From assembly GCF_000020685.1 (NCBI RefSeq), contig NC_012526.1, positions 660,001 to 724,000 of the forward strand: DNA of 64,000 nt, given 5' to 3'. Below are positions 7,485 through 18,131 of the stretch, piece by piece. How positions within the stretch are numbered: the first letter of the stretch is position 1; each line of letters opens with the position of its first letter. Below the pieces are notes generated by a model. It was not told the origin of the DNA. It did not search any database and was given only the letters and a program-made list of their open reading frames with translations. Origin of the DNA: Deinococcus deserti VCD115. Its GTDB lineage: Bacteria; Deinococcota; Deinococci; Deinococcales; Deinococcaceae. Made by a program: the position numbers and the translations under genes.

Positions 7485-9950
7485 ATGCGAATTGCGCGTT
7501 CTGATCAGGCAGGTGCGTTCATGCTCGAAGCTCCCCAGACCAGGCCCAAGCCAATAAAGTCCGCCCCAAAAGACCCAGTCCAGGGAAAGACAGCAGGGCC
7601 ACCGCCGCGCAAATCAGGAGCCAGGCCGCCGGGCAACAGTGTCAAGCCCGGGAAGGCAACGGTTCAGGCTACACCCAAGCCGGTCAGAACTGGCGCCAGG
7701 CAAGCACCCAAGGCCTCCGCTGTCCAGGGCCCGCAATTGCCTCCCGGAAACGCCAGCAAGCCCCAACTTGATCTGCGGCCTCAGCGCGGCAGTCCTCCTC
7801 CGGCAGCCAAAGGCATCATGGGGCTGTTCCGCGACAGGCTGACAGAGCTGCACAAATCGGCCGCCGGCAAGCGCCTGACCAGCGTGATGGATGGGGCCAG
7901 GAAGACGGTCGTGGCCGCTGCAAAGTTCGCCCGTAATCCAGTCAAGGGAGTGGCAGAGGGCGCTTCGGCCATAGGCCGGTACGCGGGCGGCAAAGTCACG
8001 CAGTTCAAGAAGTGGTACGCCACTCCAGAGGGCAAGGCCAAGTTCTGGAAGGGTGTGGCCTTGACTGCCGTGGGTGTGGCCACAGTCGCGACTGGGGGCG
8101 CTCTGACGGCCCCTGCACTGGCGCTGGCGGCTGGAATCAGTGCAGGTGGTGGCGTGGCTGCCAGGGTCGTCGAGAACAAGGTTTTCAACGCGGCAGCGGC
8201 AGCCAAGCAGAAGAACGACCGCAAGTATCAGTACAAGGCAAAATCCACCTTCGAAGGCGTCACAGCCAGAAGCGTAGCTATCGACGCCGTGGTCGGGAGT
8301 GTAGGGGGCCCGGTCTTCAAGTTCGCAGGCAAGGCCCTGGTCGGTACTGCCGCCGCGCTGGGCAAGGGAGCCCTACCGGCAGCACGTGGCCTCGCGCAAC
8401 TGGGAGCCGCTGCGGCCCGGGGAAGTGGGCGCGCCACTGCCAGGCTGGCAGCCAGGATTGTTCCGCGAAGTGTGCAGAAAATCTTTGCTCAGGTGGGCCG
8501 GTTGGCCAGGAAGAACGTCGCCCAGCCCATCCTGAAGGGTGGCCGGGGTCTGGCCGCTGGAGCGCGTAAAGTGGCGAGCCGGACAAGCAAGGGACTCAGG
8601 GACACTAAAAACGCTGCTGTCCGGGGTCTGACCACGGCCACTGCCGGACCACGCGCCGCCATGACGGCTGCCCAGCGCAAGGCGGTCCGTTTTCTGGTGC
8701 GAGAAACGCCCAACCTCCGCAGGATTGCCCGGCAGACACCTGCGGCCATCCGGGAATTCGTGCAGACACGGGTGACGGCGGCGCGCCGCATGGACCGCCG
8801 GTTGCTGACGCGTTTGAAGTTGCAGGTCCGCCGCAGCCCCACCGTCAAACTGGCCCGCACTTTCAAGAATGCGGTGGACACTCTGGGCAACCGGCTGAGC
8901 AAAAATGTGCTGGTCAGGGGCAAGGTTGCCCTGGCAGACGGCATTGACGCCCTGAAGGCCCGTGTGGGCCAGAAGGTCAGCCAGACCAGTCTGGCCCGGC
9001 ACGCCCGCACCTCTGCCACGAAGATGTCCAGCCACCTTGACGACATCGTCGCGCGAAATCCCGATGGACACTTCAGCAAAGCGATCCTGGAGTTCCGTAC
9101 CAGCGGTACGGCAGTCCGCACCCACCTGAACAAGGTCTGGGGAGAGGCGAGCCAGGGGCTGAACAAGGATCTTTCGCGCCTGCTGGGACGCCATGGGAGT
9201 GTGCAGGCCGACTTCAGGAATCTGGCGGAGCAGGGAAACCGGGCCCTGTATGAGCAGGAGGTCGCCGCAGCGCGGACACTGGCGACCGACCGTCTGCGGC
9301 GGAAAATCGAGCAGGATACGGAAAGAGCCCTGCTGGCTCAGAGGCCTGTTCCTGGTGTACAGGTCAATATTGAAGCTGTCCGTGAGCAAGCCAGACAGGC
9401 TGGACAGAATGCGGTCAATCAAGCGAGTGACCGCCTCACACGGGAGGCCGAGACGTTCGTGGCTCGTCATCCCTCGACGGTGTTGGAAGAGGCGGCGCTC
9501 AAGACCCAGGCACTGGAAGAATCGGCTAAGGCCGCAGAGTATTACTTCGGTAAGAATGCTGCCGGTAAAGGGCTGCTGGAAAGAATGGGCCTGGCTCTGA
9601 CCGCGCCTGCCCGGGCTCCCATCAACGAGCGGCTGGAGAGATACACCAAGATTGCGCAGGCCATGCGCAGCAGTACGCCGCTGGCGTCTACGGCCCTGAT
9701 CGGCGTGGACACCGTGAATGAGGCCCTTGCAAAAGGCATTCAGACTAACCTGGAAAATCAGCTGAAGGACAAGGTAAGTGATCTCAAGGGCACAGGCACT
9801 GAGAAGAAGCCCAAAAAAGCCACAGAGGAAGATGGTTCTGTTCTGGCAAACGTGCTGGACGAGACCCTGAAAGAACTGTTTGCCCCCTACAGCCTTGAAG
9901 AAATCGAAAGCGACATTGCCAAGAAGACGAACATGAAAGGCGGCGAGTAA
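7485..9950 (+). CDS. Large basic Pro/Ala-rich protein with glycine-zipper segment; possible secreted effector
   Basis: I do not recognise a named family. The 821-aa protein has a disordered Pro/Lys/Ala-rich N-terminus (about 1-105) and basic helical stretches. A hydrophobic Gly/Ala segment at about 193-232 contains VGVATVATGGALTAPALALA. A second Ala/Gly-rich part near 265-315 precedes long Arg/Lys-rich helices to about 500 and coiled-coil-like helices to the end. I see no cysteine in it. There is no signal peptide or recognisable catalytic domain. The glycine-zipper followed by FEGVTARSVAIDAVVG resembles pre-toxin regions of polymorphic or contractile-injection-system effectors. Its stop overlaps the next ATG (TAATG). 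TTTACT just upstream suggests a leaderless ATG 7485; ATG 7521 is an alternative start. Confidence 0.7.
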   Translation: MRIARSDQAGAFMLEAPQTRPKPIKSAPKDPVQGKTAGPPPRKSGARPPGNSVKPGKATVQATPKPVRTGARQAPKASAVQGPQLPPGNASKPQLDLRPQRGSPPPAAKGIMGLFRDRLTELHKSAAGKRLTSVMDGARKTVVAAAKFARNPVKGVAEGASAIGRYAGGKVTQFKKWYATPEGKAKFWKGVALTAVGVATVATGGALTAPALALAAGISAGGGVAARVVENKVFNAAAAAKQKNDRKYQYKAKSTFEGVTARSVAIDAVVGSVGGPVFKFAGKALVGTAAALGKGALPAARGLAQLGAAAARGSGRATARLAARIVPRSVQKIFAQVGRLARKNVAQPILKGGRGLAAGARKVASRTSKGLRDTKNAAVRGLTTATAGPRAAMTAAQRKAVRFLVRETPNLRRIARQTPAAIREFVQTRVTAARRMDRRLLTRLKLQVRRSPTVKLARTFKNAVDTLGNRLSKNVLVRGKVALADGIDALKARVGQKVSQTSLARHARTSATKMSSHLDDIVARNPDGHFSKAILEFRTSGTAVRTHLNKVWGEASQGLNKDLSRLLGRHGSVQADFRNLAEQGNRALYEQEVAAARTLATDRLRRKIEQDTERALLAQRPVPGVQVNIEAVREQARQAGQNAVNQASDRLTREAETFVARHPSTVLEEAALKTQALEESAKAAEYYFGKNAAGKGLLERMGLALTAPARAPINERLERYTKIAQAMRSSTPLASTALIGVDTVNEALAKGIQTNLENQLKDKVSDLKGTGTEKKPKKATEEDGSVLANVLDETLKELFAPYSLEEIESDIAKKTNMKGGE

Positions 9951-10987
9951 TGTTCGGGCTGTTCAACAGGAAAAAGCCGGAGCCGCATCTTCGGAAAGGC
10001 GTTGAGATAGGCGAGATGCGGGATAACGCGTTGAGCACCGTAGCCAGGCTGGCGGAACTGGGTGGGGAGATTCATTCATTCCGGCAGACGGAAAGCGACA
10101 TGGCTGAGGTTCGCTATAAGGATCTGAATATTCAGCTTCCTGTTGTTGGAAATCTGCTGAGTCTTCGACTTCACACCTCCATCGACCAGTGCAATATCCG
10201 CCTATGCAACACGGTTTCTGAAAAAGCCTTTGCTTACCGCTGTATTGATCATGTGTGCACTACCTGTGAGGGCGTCCGCGCCTTTTTCGATCCGCTTTCT
10301 GGCGCGCTGACTCTTGGGGTGCAGTCGGCTGGCTTCGACGAGCAGTTCCGTGCCGATACCCTGATTGATGTTGCCCTGTTCATGCTGGAAGAAGGCGTGA
10401 TGGAAGCGCGCAAGTACCTGGGGCTTCCTTTCACGGAGGCAGAACGGCCCCGCGTGACCCAGTGGCAGGGAGGTTTCCATTACGGCGAGGGCTTCAGAAC
10501 CTTTGCGACCGCGACCGAGGCCTTTGCCCATTTCATGGAAAGGAAGTATCAGTCCCGCGAGGTGACCCGCGACGCGACCTCGATCCTTCTGGAATCCGGG
10601 CCAGTGCAATATGACGTCAGGTTCTTCGGTTGGCGTTTCGGGTACATGGTGACCACCGCGACCCGCGGGTTCAAACACGCCTACACGGATGACGAGCGCT
10701 ATGTGAGTATTCAGGAACGTCTGGCATGCCCAGTACAGTCCAGGGAACCGCACAGCGAGCTGACCTGGAACTTCCGGTCCCCTGAACTTTCGGCCATCGC
10801 CTACTTCCAGCCCGACGGCACCTTTGTGCTCGGCGAGTATGGCTTTGGCAATGTCAACACCGACAAGAATGGCACTGTTTTTGAGCGAGTGGCAGGCGCC
10901 CAGATGCTGAACGTCAAGTTCATGACATTCCTGGCAGAGGAACTTCCAGATGAACTCTACTCCGATGAATCGAACCGGCCCAATTGA
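9950..10987 (+). CDS. Two-part protein with YbjN-like (secretion-chaperone-like) domain
   Basis: The 345-aa protein has no close match that I recognise. Residues about 45-165 (LPVVGNLLSLRL, FFDPLSGALTLGVQS, DTLIDVALFMLEEGV) have the alternating strands and final helix of the YbjN fold, which resembles type III secretion chaperones. Residues about 205-345 form a beta-rich second part with WNFRSPELSAIAYFQPDGTF. CIDHVCTTC near residues 85-93 holds three closely spaced cysteines. Start and stop are coupled to the gene before (TAATG) and spaced 10 nt from the gene after. The context suggests a partner or adaptor of the large protein; the function is inferred only. Confidence 0.65.
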   Translation: MFGLFNRKKPEPHLRKGVEIGEMRDNALSTVARLAELGGEIHSFRQTESDMAEVRYKDLNIQLPVVGNLLSLRLHTSIDQCNIRLCNTVSEKAFAYRCIDHVCTTCEGVRAFFDPLSGALTLGVQSAGFDEQFRADTLIDVALFMLEEGVMEARKYLGLPFTEAERPRVTQWQGGFHYGEGFRTFATATEAFAHFMERKYQSREVTRDATSILLESGPVQYDVRFFGWRFGYMVTTATRGFKHAYTDDERYVSIQERLACPVQSREPHSELTWNFRSPELSAIAYFQPDGTFVLGEYGFGNVNTDKNGTVFERVAGAQMLNVKFMTFLAEELPDELYSDESNRPN

Positions 10988-10997
10988 AGGTGAATGT

Positions 10998-11483
10998 ATG
11001 ACCGAGCAGAAGGCAGTTAAAGTGGCCCGACCCCGTTCCAGGACTGCAGTCGTCAAGGAAGCAGTGTCTCCAATGATTGCCCTGAGAACGATGCTGGAAG
11101 CCCATGGATTTTCAGTTCAGGACGACCCAGAAGTGGGACTGTCGTTCATGTTTGAGGGCGGGCAGTATTATCTGCCGTTACAGAGCGGCGATCAGGAGTT
11201 CTATCACCTGCTGTTCCCCAACTTCTGGGCGCTGGATTCGGACGAGGAATATGGCCGCGCTTTGTTCGCCTGTGACGCTGTTAACCGGGAGGCGAAGCTG
11301 GTTAAGGTCCACACGGCCAAGTCCGATGTGTGGGCTGGTGTTGAAGCCCTGCACGCCTCTCCTGAAGCCTTTATCGCGCAGTTGCCCCGGTACCTTGTGT
11401 TGGTGCAGGAAGCGGTCCGGGCCTTTCGTGAAGTAATGCTAGCGGCCCTTGAGGAGATCGAGGTCGCTGCAGGAGTATCCTGA
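10998..11483 (+). CDS. YbjN-like small protein, putative chaperone or adaptor
   Basis: This 161-aa protein starts MTEQKAVKVARPRSR. A central alpha/beta domain (about 30-130: LRTMLEAHGFSV, GLSFMFEGGQYYLPLQ, FPNFWALDSDEEYGRALFACDAVN) fits YbjN or type III secretion chaperone-like folds. A C-terminal helix rich in Val, Leu and Ala (LVLVQEAVRAFREVMLAALEEIE) follows. ATG 10998 is preferred because GAAGGTGA lies just upstream; an in-frame ATG at 10950 would overlap the preceding gene. It is the third gene of the operon, so two chaperone-like proteins accompany one large basic protein. Confidence 0.65.
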   Translation: MTEQKAVKVARPRSRTAVVKEAVSPMIALRTMLEAHGFSVQDDPEVGLSFMFEGGQYYLPLQSGDQEFYHLLFPNFWALDSDEEYGRALFACDAVNREAKLVKVHTAKSDVWAGVEALHASPEAFIAQLPRYLVLVQEAVRAFREVMLAALEEIEVAAGVS

Positions 11484-11514
11484 GCGTCACTTCAAGCGGA
11501 CAGAGGTGGACAGC

Positions 11515-11569
11515 CACGGACTGACACCCCCTCTGTGGCGGCCCTGAGGCCGTCAGGCACGGACTGACA
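11515..11569 (+). repeat. Direct repeats upstream of ppk
   Basis: CACGGACTGACA occurs at 11515-11526 and again at 11558-11569, 43 bp apart (about four helical turns). Both copies lie 40-90 bp before the ppk start. They could bind a regulator on one DNA face; a PhoB-like role is conceivable for ppk, but the motif does not clearly match a Pho box. Confidence 0.35.
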
Positions 11570-11606
11570 TAGCGGTGACTGCCTCCGCGTCTCATGTCAA
11601 GGAGCC

Positions 11607-13757
11607 ATGCCTGTGAACCTCGAACAGCCTGCTGACCATGTTGCCCATTCAACGGCGCCGAAAGGACAGAGCACAACAGATTCGTCCTCCACAGTGGAGG
11701 ACGACATGCCAGAGAAAGAGGGGCAGCTCCGGACACACAGCACAGTGGCCAATCCTCAGAGCCGCTTTCTGAACCGAGAACTGTCCTGGCTGGCGTTTAA
11801 CGAACGGGTGCTTGCCGAGGCCCGGGACCGGCGCAACCCGCCACTGGAACGCCTGAAATACGCGGCGATCTGCGGCAGTAACCTCGACGAATTTTTTATG
11901 GTTCGCGTTGCCGGGATTCACCGCCAGATCGCGGCCCACGTCAACATTCCCAGTCCTGATGGTCTGCTGCCGCGTGAAACGCTGACGCTGGTGCGCCAGC
12001 GTACGCACGGCATGCTACGTGGAATCGAGAAGGCGACCCGCAAGATTCTGCGTGACCTGGCCGACGAGGGAGTGAAGCTGATCCGGGTCAGTGAACTCGG
12101 CAAGCAGGCCCGCGCCCAGCTGCGCGAGCATTACCTGACAGAAATCCAGCCGGTCCTGACCCCGCTGATTGTTGATCCCAGCCATCCTTTTCCATACCTC
12201 AGCAACCTGAGCCTGAATCTGGCAGTGCTGCTCGACGCCGGGGAGGGCGAAGACCCCGACTTTGCCCGCGTGAAGGTGCCTGTGGGGGTCCTCCCACGAG
12301 TGGTCATGGTCGGAGACTCTTTGTTGATGCTCGAGGACGTGATCGCGGCGCACATCGGTGATCTGTTCAAGGGTCGGCAGGTGATTGCCACGTATACCTT
12401 CCGCGTTACGCGTAACACCGATTACGAGTTTGAAGAGGAGGAAGCGGAGGACCTGCTGGCCACCATTGAAGATGGCCTGCGTCGGCGGAGGTTCGGGTCC
12501 GCCGTGCGTCTGGAAGTCATCCGCGAAACTCCGCAGGAGATCATCACGTTTTTGCAGGCGAAGCTGCGTCTGGCAGCCGAGGATGTTTTTCTGCTGGATG
12601 GGCCACTGGGAACGGCCAACCTGATGAACCTGCCGGTTCACCGCCCGGATCTGAACTTTCCTGAATTCACACCAGGAATGCCTGACCTGGACGGAGACGA
12701 CGAGGATGGCCTCTTCGAGACTCTGCGGCATGGCGACGTGATCCTGCATCACCCCTACGATTCGTTCGCCAACGTCCTGAATTTTGTTGAGGAGGCCAGC
12801 CGGGACCCCCAGGTTCTGGCGATTAAACAGACGCTGTACCGGACGGGCGATGACCCCAGGTTGCTGGGAGCCCTGCGCACCGCAGCAGAGAACGGCAAAC
12901 AGGTGGTTGCGCTGATCGAGCTTAAGGCCCGCTTCGACGAACAGAGCAATATTTCCTGGGCCCGCAAGCTTGAGCATGCCGGGGCGCATGTGGTGTATGG
13001 GGTTCCGGGGCTCAAGACCCATGCAAAAGTGACCCTGATCGTGAGGCGTGAAGTCGGCGGGCTGCGCCGCTATGTGCATATCGGCACTGGAAATTACAAC
13101 CCCAAGACCGCACGCCTCTACACCGACCTCAGCCTGCTCAGCGCCGACGCAGGCCTGGGCGCTGATGTGGCTGAGCTGTTCAACCACCTGACTGGGTATG
13201 CCGAGGCGCAGTACGAGCACCTGCTGGTGGCTCCAGATACAGCTCGCCGTGGCTTCGAGGCCTTGCTGGAACGTGAGGCCGACCATGCCCGTGCTGGCCG
13301 CGACGCCTGGGCCCGGATCAAGGTGAACTCGCTGACTGACCCGCAGATGATTGAAGCTCTCTACCGTGCGGCAGCAGCCGGGGTAAGAATTGAGCTGGTC
13401 CTGCGGGGAGTGTGCTGCCTGCGTCCCGGGGTTCCAGGCCTGTCGGAAACCGTGCGCGTACGCAGTCTGCTGGGCCGCTACCTGGAGCATGCCCGCGTGT
13501 ATGCCTTCGGTAATGCTGGCAGCCCAGAGGTGTACTTCGGCAGTGCCGACTGGATGAGCCGGAACCTCGACCGACGGGTCGAGGTTGTGGCACCCCTGAT
13601 GGATGACCGCCACCGTGAGCAGGTCCTGGCCATTATGGACACCGAGTGGGCCGATACCCGCGGTTCCTGGGAGCTGTGTACTGACGGCGAGTACGAAAAG
13701 ATCATGGGAGACTTCAGTGCACAGGAAGCGTTTGCCAGCGCACGGCATTCACCCTGA
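11607..13757 (+). CDS. ppk: Polyphosphate kinase 1
   Basis: It reversibly polymerises the terminal phosphate of ATP into long-chain polyphosphate. The N-terminal domain (SRFLNRELSWLAFNERVLAEA, then SNLDEFFMVRVAGI), head domain and two phospholipase-D-like catalytic domains are all present. The phosphorylated His lies in LKTHAKVTLI, with YVHIGTGNYN following and DRRVEVVAPL near the C-terminus. The length of 716 aa is usual. Starts are uncertain: ATG 11607 has AAGGAG only 2 nt away, GTG 11613 fits that site better, and ATG 11706 has GGAGG with a 5-nt spacer. Conservation begins near residue 45, so all three are compatible. Confidence 0.95.
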   Translation: MPVNLEQPADHVAHSTAPKGQSTTDSSSTVEDDMPEKEGQLRTHSTVANPQSRFLNRELSWLAFNERVLAEARDRRNPPLERLKYAAICGSNLDEFFMVRVAGIHRQIAAHVNIPSPDGLLPRETLTLVRQRTHGMLRGIEKATRKILRDLADEGVKLIRVSELGKQARAQLREHYLTEIQPVLTPLIVDPSHPFPYLSNLSLNLAVLLDAGEGEDPDFARVKVPVGVLPRVVMVGDSLLMLEDVIAAHIGDLFKGRQVIATYTFRVTRNTDYEFEEEEAEDLLATIEDGLRRRRFGSAVRLEVIRETPQEIITFLQAKLRLAAEDVFLLDGPLGTANLMNLPVHRPDLNFPEFTPGMPDLDGDDEDGLFETLRHGDVILHHPYDSFANVLNFVEEASRDPQVLAIKQTLYRTGDDPRLLGALRTAAENGKQVVALIELKARFDEQSNISWARKLEHAGAHVVYGVPGLKTHAKVTLIVRREVGGLRRYVHIGTGNYNPKTARLYTDLSLLSADAGLGADVAELFNHLTGYAEAQYEHLLVAPDTARRGFEALLEREADHARAGRDAWARIKVNSLTDPQMIEALYRAAAAGVRIELVLRGVCCLRPGVPGLSETVRVRSLLGRYLEHARVYAFGNAGSPEVYFGSADWMSRNLDRRVEVVAPLMDDRHREQVLAIMDTEWADTRGSWELCTDGEYEKIMGDFSAQEAFASARHSP

Positions 13758-14069
13758 GCCGGGTGCAGGTGAGGAGCGAGCCTGGCTTTATGGGGCATGT
13801 CAGACAGATGAATCCGGGCAGGGGAGATAGAGGCGAGTCAGGCTTCATTAGAGCCTAAAGCCTGCGGCTTACCGCCTGATGAAGCAATTCAGGGCACAAC
13901 CTGGTTCACCTTCTGGAAGAAGCGCAAGCCGGGAACTTAGGCTCTTCGTCTCCGCATCATCCTGGGAGGTCAAGACCAGATTCGGCCTTCTGTATCACGC
14001 TGTCTGGCCTGCCTGTGCAGCCAAAGTTCAGGGTGCCACTGTGCTTTCCCAAAGTAAAACAAAGGACAG
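13758..14069. other. Gene-free stretch between ppk and the rpsA terminator
   Basis: I see no gene here. AAGCC/GGCTT arms near 13857-13870 form a small hairpin, nested inside GCTTCAT/ATGAAGC arms, which may end the ppk transcript. No T-tract is present. Confidence 0.4.
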
Positions 14070-14105
14070 CAGAAACGCCCGGGTGCATGCACCTGGGCGT
14101 TTCTG
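14070..14105 (-). terminator. Terminator of rpsA, possibly bidirectional
   Basis: A nearly perfect 36-bp palindrome (CAGAAACGCCC to GGGCGTTTCTG) lies just past the rpsA stop. On the minus strand it is followed by a T-rich stretch (rc of 14055-14064). It may also stop ppk readthrough from the other side. Confidence 0.8.
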
Positions 14106-14132
14106 TCTGGTCCCGGCTGGGACCGATGGGGA

Positions 14133-15863
<1,731 letters not shown>

Positions 15864-15987
15864 GAACTCCTGTCCTCCTGGCGCGCGGCACTTGGCATAC
15901 CGCTTCGCCTGCCTGATACCTGCTCGCACGCCACCCCCGGTCTCTCGCTCTGCATGGCCTGGGGTGGCTGCGGCGTGGCAACACCAC

Positions 15988-16017
15988 ACTGTAGCACCCT
16001 AAGACGAGCAGGGGCAA
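15988..16017 (-). promoter_or_regulatory. rpsA promoter
   Basis: On the minus strand TTGCCC (16017-16012) and TACAGT (15993-15988) are 18 bp apart. The predicted start near 15980 leaves a leader of about 118 nt before the rpsA ATG. No gene lies in 15864-16094. Confidence 0.65.
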
Positions 16018-16094
16018 GGGTAAAGAGCGCGCTGTAAACGCGGTTCATTCCATGTGATGCGGTTTTTGCCCTGAGGCGCGTCGGGGGGGAGGTG

Positions 16095-16123
16095 TTGACG
16101 AGTCCGGGAGGGGCCGCTATACT
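16095..16123 (+). promoter_or_regulatory. tRNA-Gln promoter
   Basis: TTGACG (16095-16100) and TATACT (16118-16123) with a 17-bp spacer lie 39 bp before the tRNA. Confidence 0.8.
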
Positions 16124-16160
16124 CCCTCACGCTTCCCCTGTGGAAGCAGTCAGAGTATGC

Positions 16161-16236
<76 letters not shown>

Positions 16237-16354
16237 GTCAAGCACCTTCACTTAGCGTGGGGGTGTTTTTCGTTGGTTGACGGCAGCGATGCTTTAGAAA
16301 GTAAAGCGTGCCTGTCTGACTTTCGACAAACGTGTGCAGTGGTACGCTTTGCTC

Positions 16355-17332
16355 ATGACAGCGCACACTCCCCAAACGCAGGATTATGACGTCGTAATCG
16401 TCGGCGGTGGCCCCGCTGGCCTGACGGCCGCGATCTATACCGGCCGCGCCAGCCTGAGCACCGTAATCCTCGAAAAAGGACTGCCCGGTGGTCAGATCGC
16501 TCAGACTGAGGAAGTCGAGAACTACCCGGGCTTTCCGGAGCCGATCCCCGGGATGGAACTTGCCAGCCGTATGCAGCAGCAGGCCGAGAAGTTTGGGGCG
16601 CGCATTGAGATGGAAGAAGTGCAGGGGATCACCCGCAACGAGCATGACCCCCACTATCCCTTTACCGTGCAGGGCTACGGAGGCAGCTACCGTGCTAAGG
16701 CCGTGATTCTGGCCACAGGCGCCAACCCCAAGCGGCTTGGCATTCCCGGTGAGGAACTGTTCTGGGGCAAGGGCGTGAGCACCTGCGCCACCTGTGACGG
16801 ATTCTTCTACCGTGGCAAGAAAGTGGTTGTTGTGGGTGGTGGCGACGCGGCCGTCGAAGAAGGCCTGTTCCTGACCAAGTTTGCCGAAGAAGTCACGCTG
16901 ATTCACCGCCGTGACACCCTGCGCGCCAACAAGGTGGCCCAGGCCCGTGCGTTTTCCAACCCCAAGATGAAGTTCATCTGGGACACCGCCGTTGACGAGA
17001 TTCAGGGTGAGGATCACGTGACCGGCGTTCGCCTGACCAACCTCAAGACCGGAGAGACCAGCGAGATGAGTACCGACGGGGTTTTCATCTTCATCGGGCA
17101 TACCCCGAACACGGAGTTTGTCAAGGACACCGTCAAGCTGCGTCCTGACGGCTATGTGGACGTAACCGACGAGATTTACACCAGCGTGCCCATGCTGTTT
17201 GCTGCTGGCGACATCAGCGACTACATCTACCGTCAGCTGGCCACCAGCGTCGGTGCCGGCACACGCGCGGCCATGAGCGTGGAACGGTCGCTGGCCGCTT
17301 TGGAAGTCGAAACCGAAACCGCTGCTGACTGA
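16355..17332 (+). CDS. trxB: Thioredoxin-disulfide reductase
   Basis: This FAD enzyme passes electrons from NADPH to thioredoxin. Its 325 aa contain the FAD loop [10 protein letters not shown] (17-26), the redox-active pair Cys144/Cys147 in [10 protein letters not shown], the NADPH loop [10 protein letters not shown], and the C-terminal FAD motif ending in AAGDI. ATG 16355 is preferred: TACGCT (16343-16348) ends 6 nt before it, which predicts a leaderless mRNA. An in-frame ATG at 16334 would lie upstream of that -10 box. Confidence 0.95.
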   Translation: MTAHTPQTQDYDVVIVGGGPAGLTAAIYTGRASLSTVILEKGLPGGQIAQTEEVENYPGFPEPIPGMELASRMQQQAEKFGARIEMEEVQGITRNEHDPHYPFTVQGYGGSYRAKAVILATGANPKRLGIPGEELFWGKGVSTCATCDGFFYRGKKVVVVGGGDAAVEEGLFLTKFAEEVTLIHRRDTLRANKVAQARAFSNPKMKFIWDTAVDEIQGEDHVTGVRLTNLKTGETSEMSTDGVFIFIGHTPNTEFVKDTVKLRPDGYVDVTDEIYTSVPMLFAAGDISDYIYRQLATSVGAGTRAAMSVERSLAALEVETETAAD

Positions 17333-17357
17333 TTGCTGCCGCTCAGCAAATCTTGAG

Positions 17358-17390
17358 GAACGCCGCGCCACCATCCGGAGGCCGGCGTTC
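17358..17390 (+). terminator. Hairpin after trxB
   Basis: GAACGCCG (17358-17365) and CGGCGTTC (17383-17390) pair around a 17-nt loop, followed by TTCTC. It lies between the trxB stop and the next promoter. Confidence 0.55.
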
Positions 17391-17408
17391 TTCTCGTATG
17401 CTCGGAGC

Positions 17409-17924
17409 ATGCTGCACCTGTCTCCACCGGCCCGCGTCGTACGTAAGGCACGCGGCTACCTGGGCAAGGTGAGCCGCCTGTTACGCAGCCTGCGTGAAAC
17501 CGACGCCCATCCCGACGATCTCTGGGCTGGAACCTTCCTGACTCCTGAGGAGCGCCGCGTCTACGAAAGCATGGACGCCCGAGACCGGGAGCACGCCTGC
17601 CGTGTGGCCCGGCATCTGCTTCGCGACCACCCCGAATCGGACCCGGAAGTCGTGGCCGCTGCGCTGCTACACGACTGCGGCAAGAGCGTGCGGCGCTATT
17701 CCCTGATCGAACGGGTACTTGTGGGCCTGATTCCCAACCGGTTTGCCCGGCTGCTGCCTCCGGTAGGAGCCATCGGAATCCGGGCCAGCCACCCCGAACT
17801 CGGCGCGAGGCTGCTGGCGCACGCGGGCGCGCGTCCACGGGTGGCGCGGCTTGTGGCGCGGCATCATCACCCGGTTGGAGATCCAGAGGCGACTCTGCTG
17901 CATCATTACGACGACCTGGAGTAG
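17409..17924 (+). CDS. HD-domain phosphohydrolase-like protein
   Basis: The 171-aa protein carries the HD signature: His in EHACRVARHLL, then HD in AAALLHDCGKSVRRYS, and C-terminal HPELGARLL and ARHHHP. These would form a metal site for phosphate-ester hydrolysis. The exact substrate (nucleotide, cyclic nucleotide or other) is not visible. TATGCT (17397-17402) ends 6 nt before the ATG, so the mRNA is probably leaderless and the gene independent of trxB. Confidence 0.85.
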   Translation: MLHLSPPARVVRKARGYLGKVSRLLRSLRETDAHPDDLWAGTFLTPEERRVYESMDARDREHACRVARHLLRDHPESDPEVVAAALLHDCGKSVRRYSLIERVLVGLIPNRFARLLPPVGAIGIRASHPELGARLLAHAGARPRVARLVARHHHPVGDPEATLLHHYDDLE

Positions 17925-18084
17925 AGGATGTGAAGCTGGAAAGGACCTAGGCTGTCTCATTTGATGACGGCCGGAAAGCGTAGTGCGGCCTGAAAGGGAG
18001 ACAGGCTGTTTCGCCGGAGCTGCTCTGTTGGCCTGACGTCTGTGCAATGACTGGTGTCTGGGAACTGAATAGCCATAAATAACT

Positions 18085-18116
18085 GAGGCCGCCCCCACAG
18101 CTGCGGAGGCGGCCTC
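18085..18116 (-). terminator. Terminator of slyD
   Basis: GAGGCCGCC/GGCGGCCTC arms with an internal loop are followed on the minus strand by AGTTATTTAT. It sits just past the slyD stop codon. The rest of 17925-18084 holds no gene that I can see. Confidence 0.7.
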
Positions 18117-18131
18117 GGTTGAGGTCAGTGC

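Noticed and set aside
11515..11569. A classical Pho box before ppk
   Set aside because: The repeats differ from the CTGTCAT-type consensus and the spacing is not the 11-bp tandem form.
12015..13748. A 577-codon minus-strand frame
   Set aside because: It is antisense to ppk, which has complete catalytic motifs.
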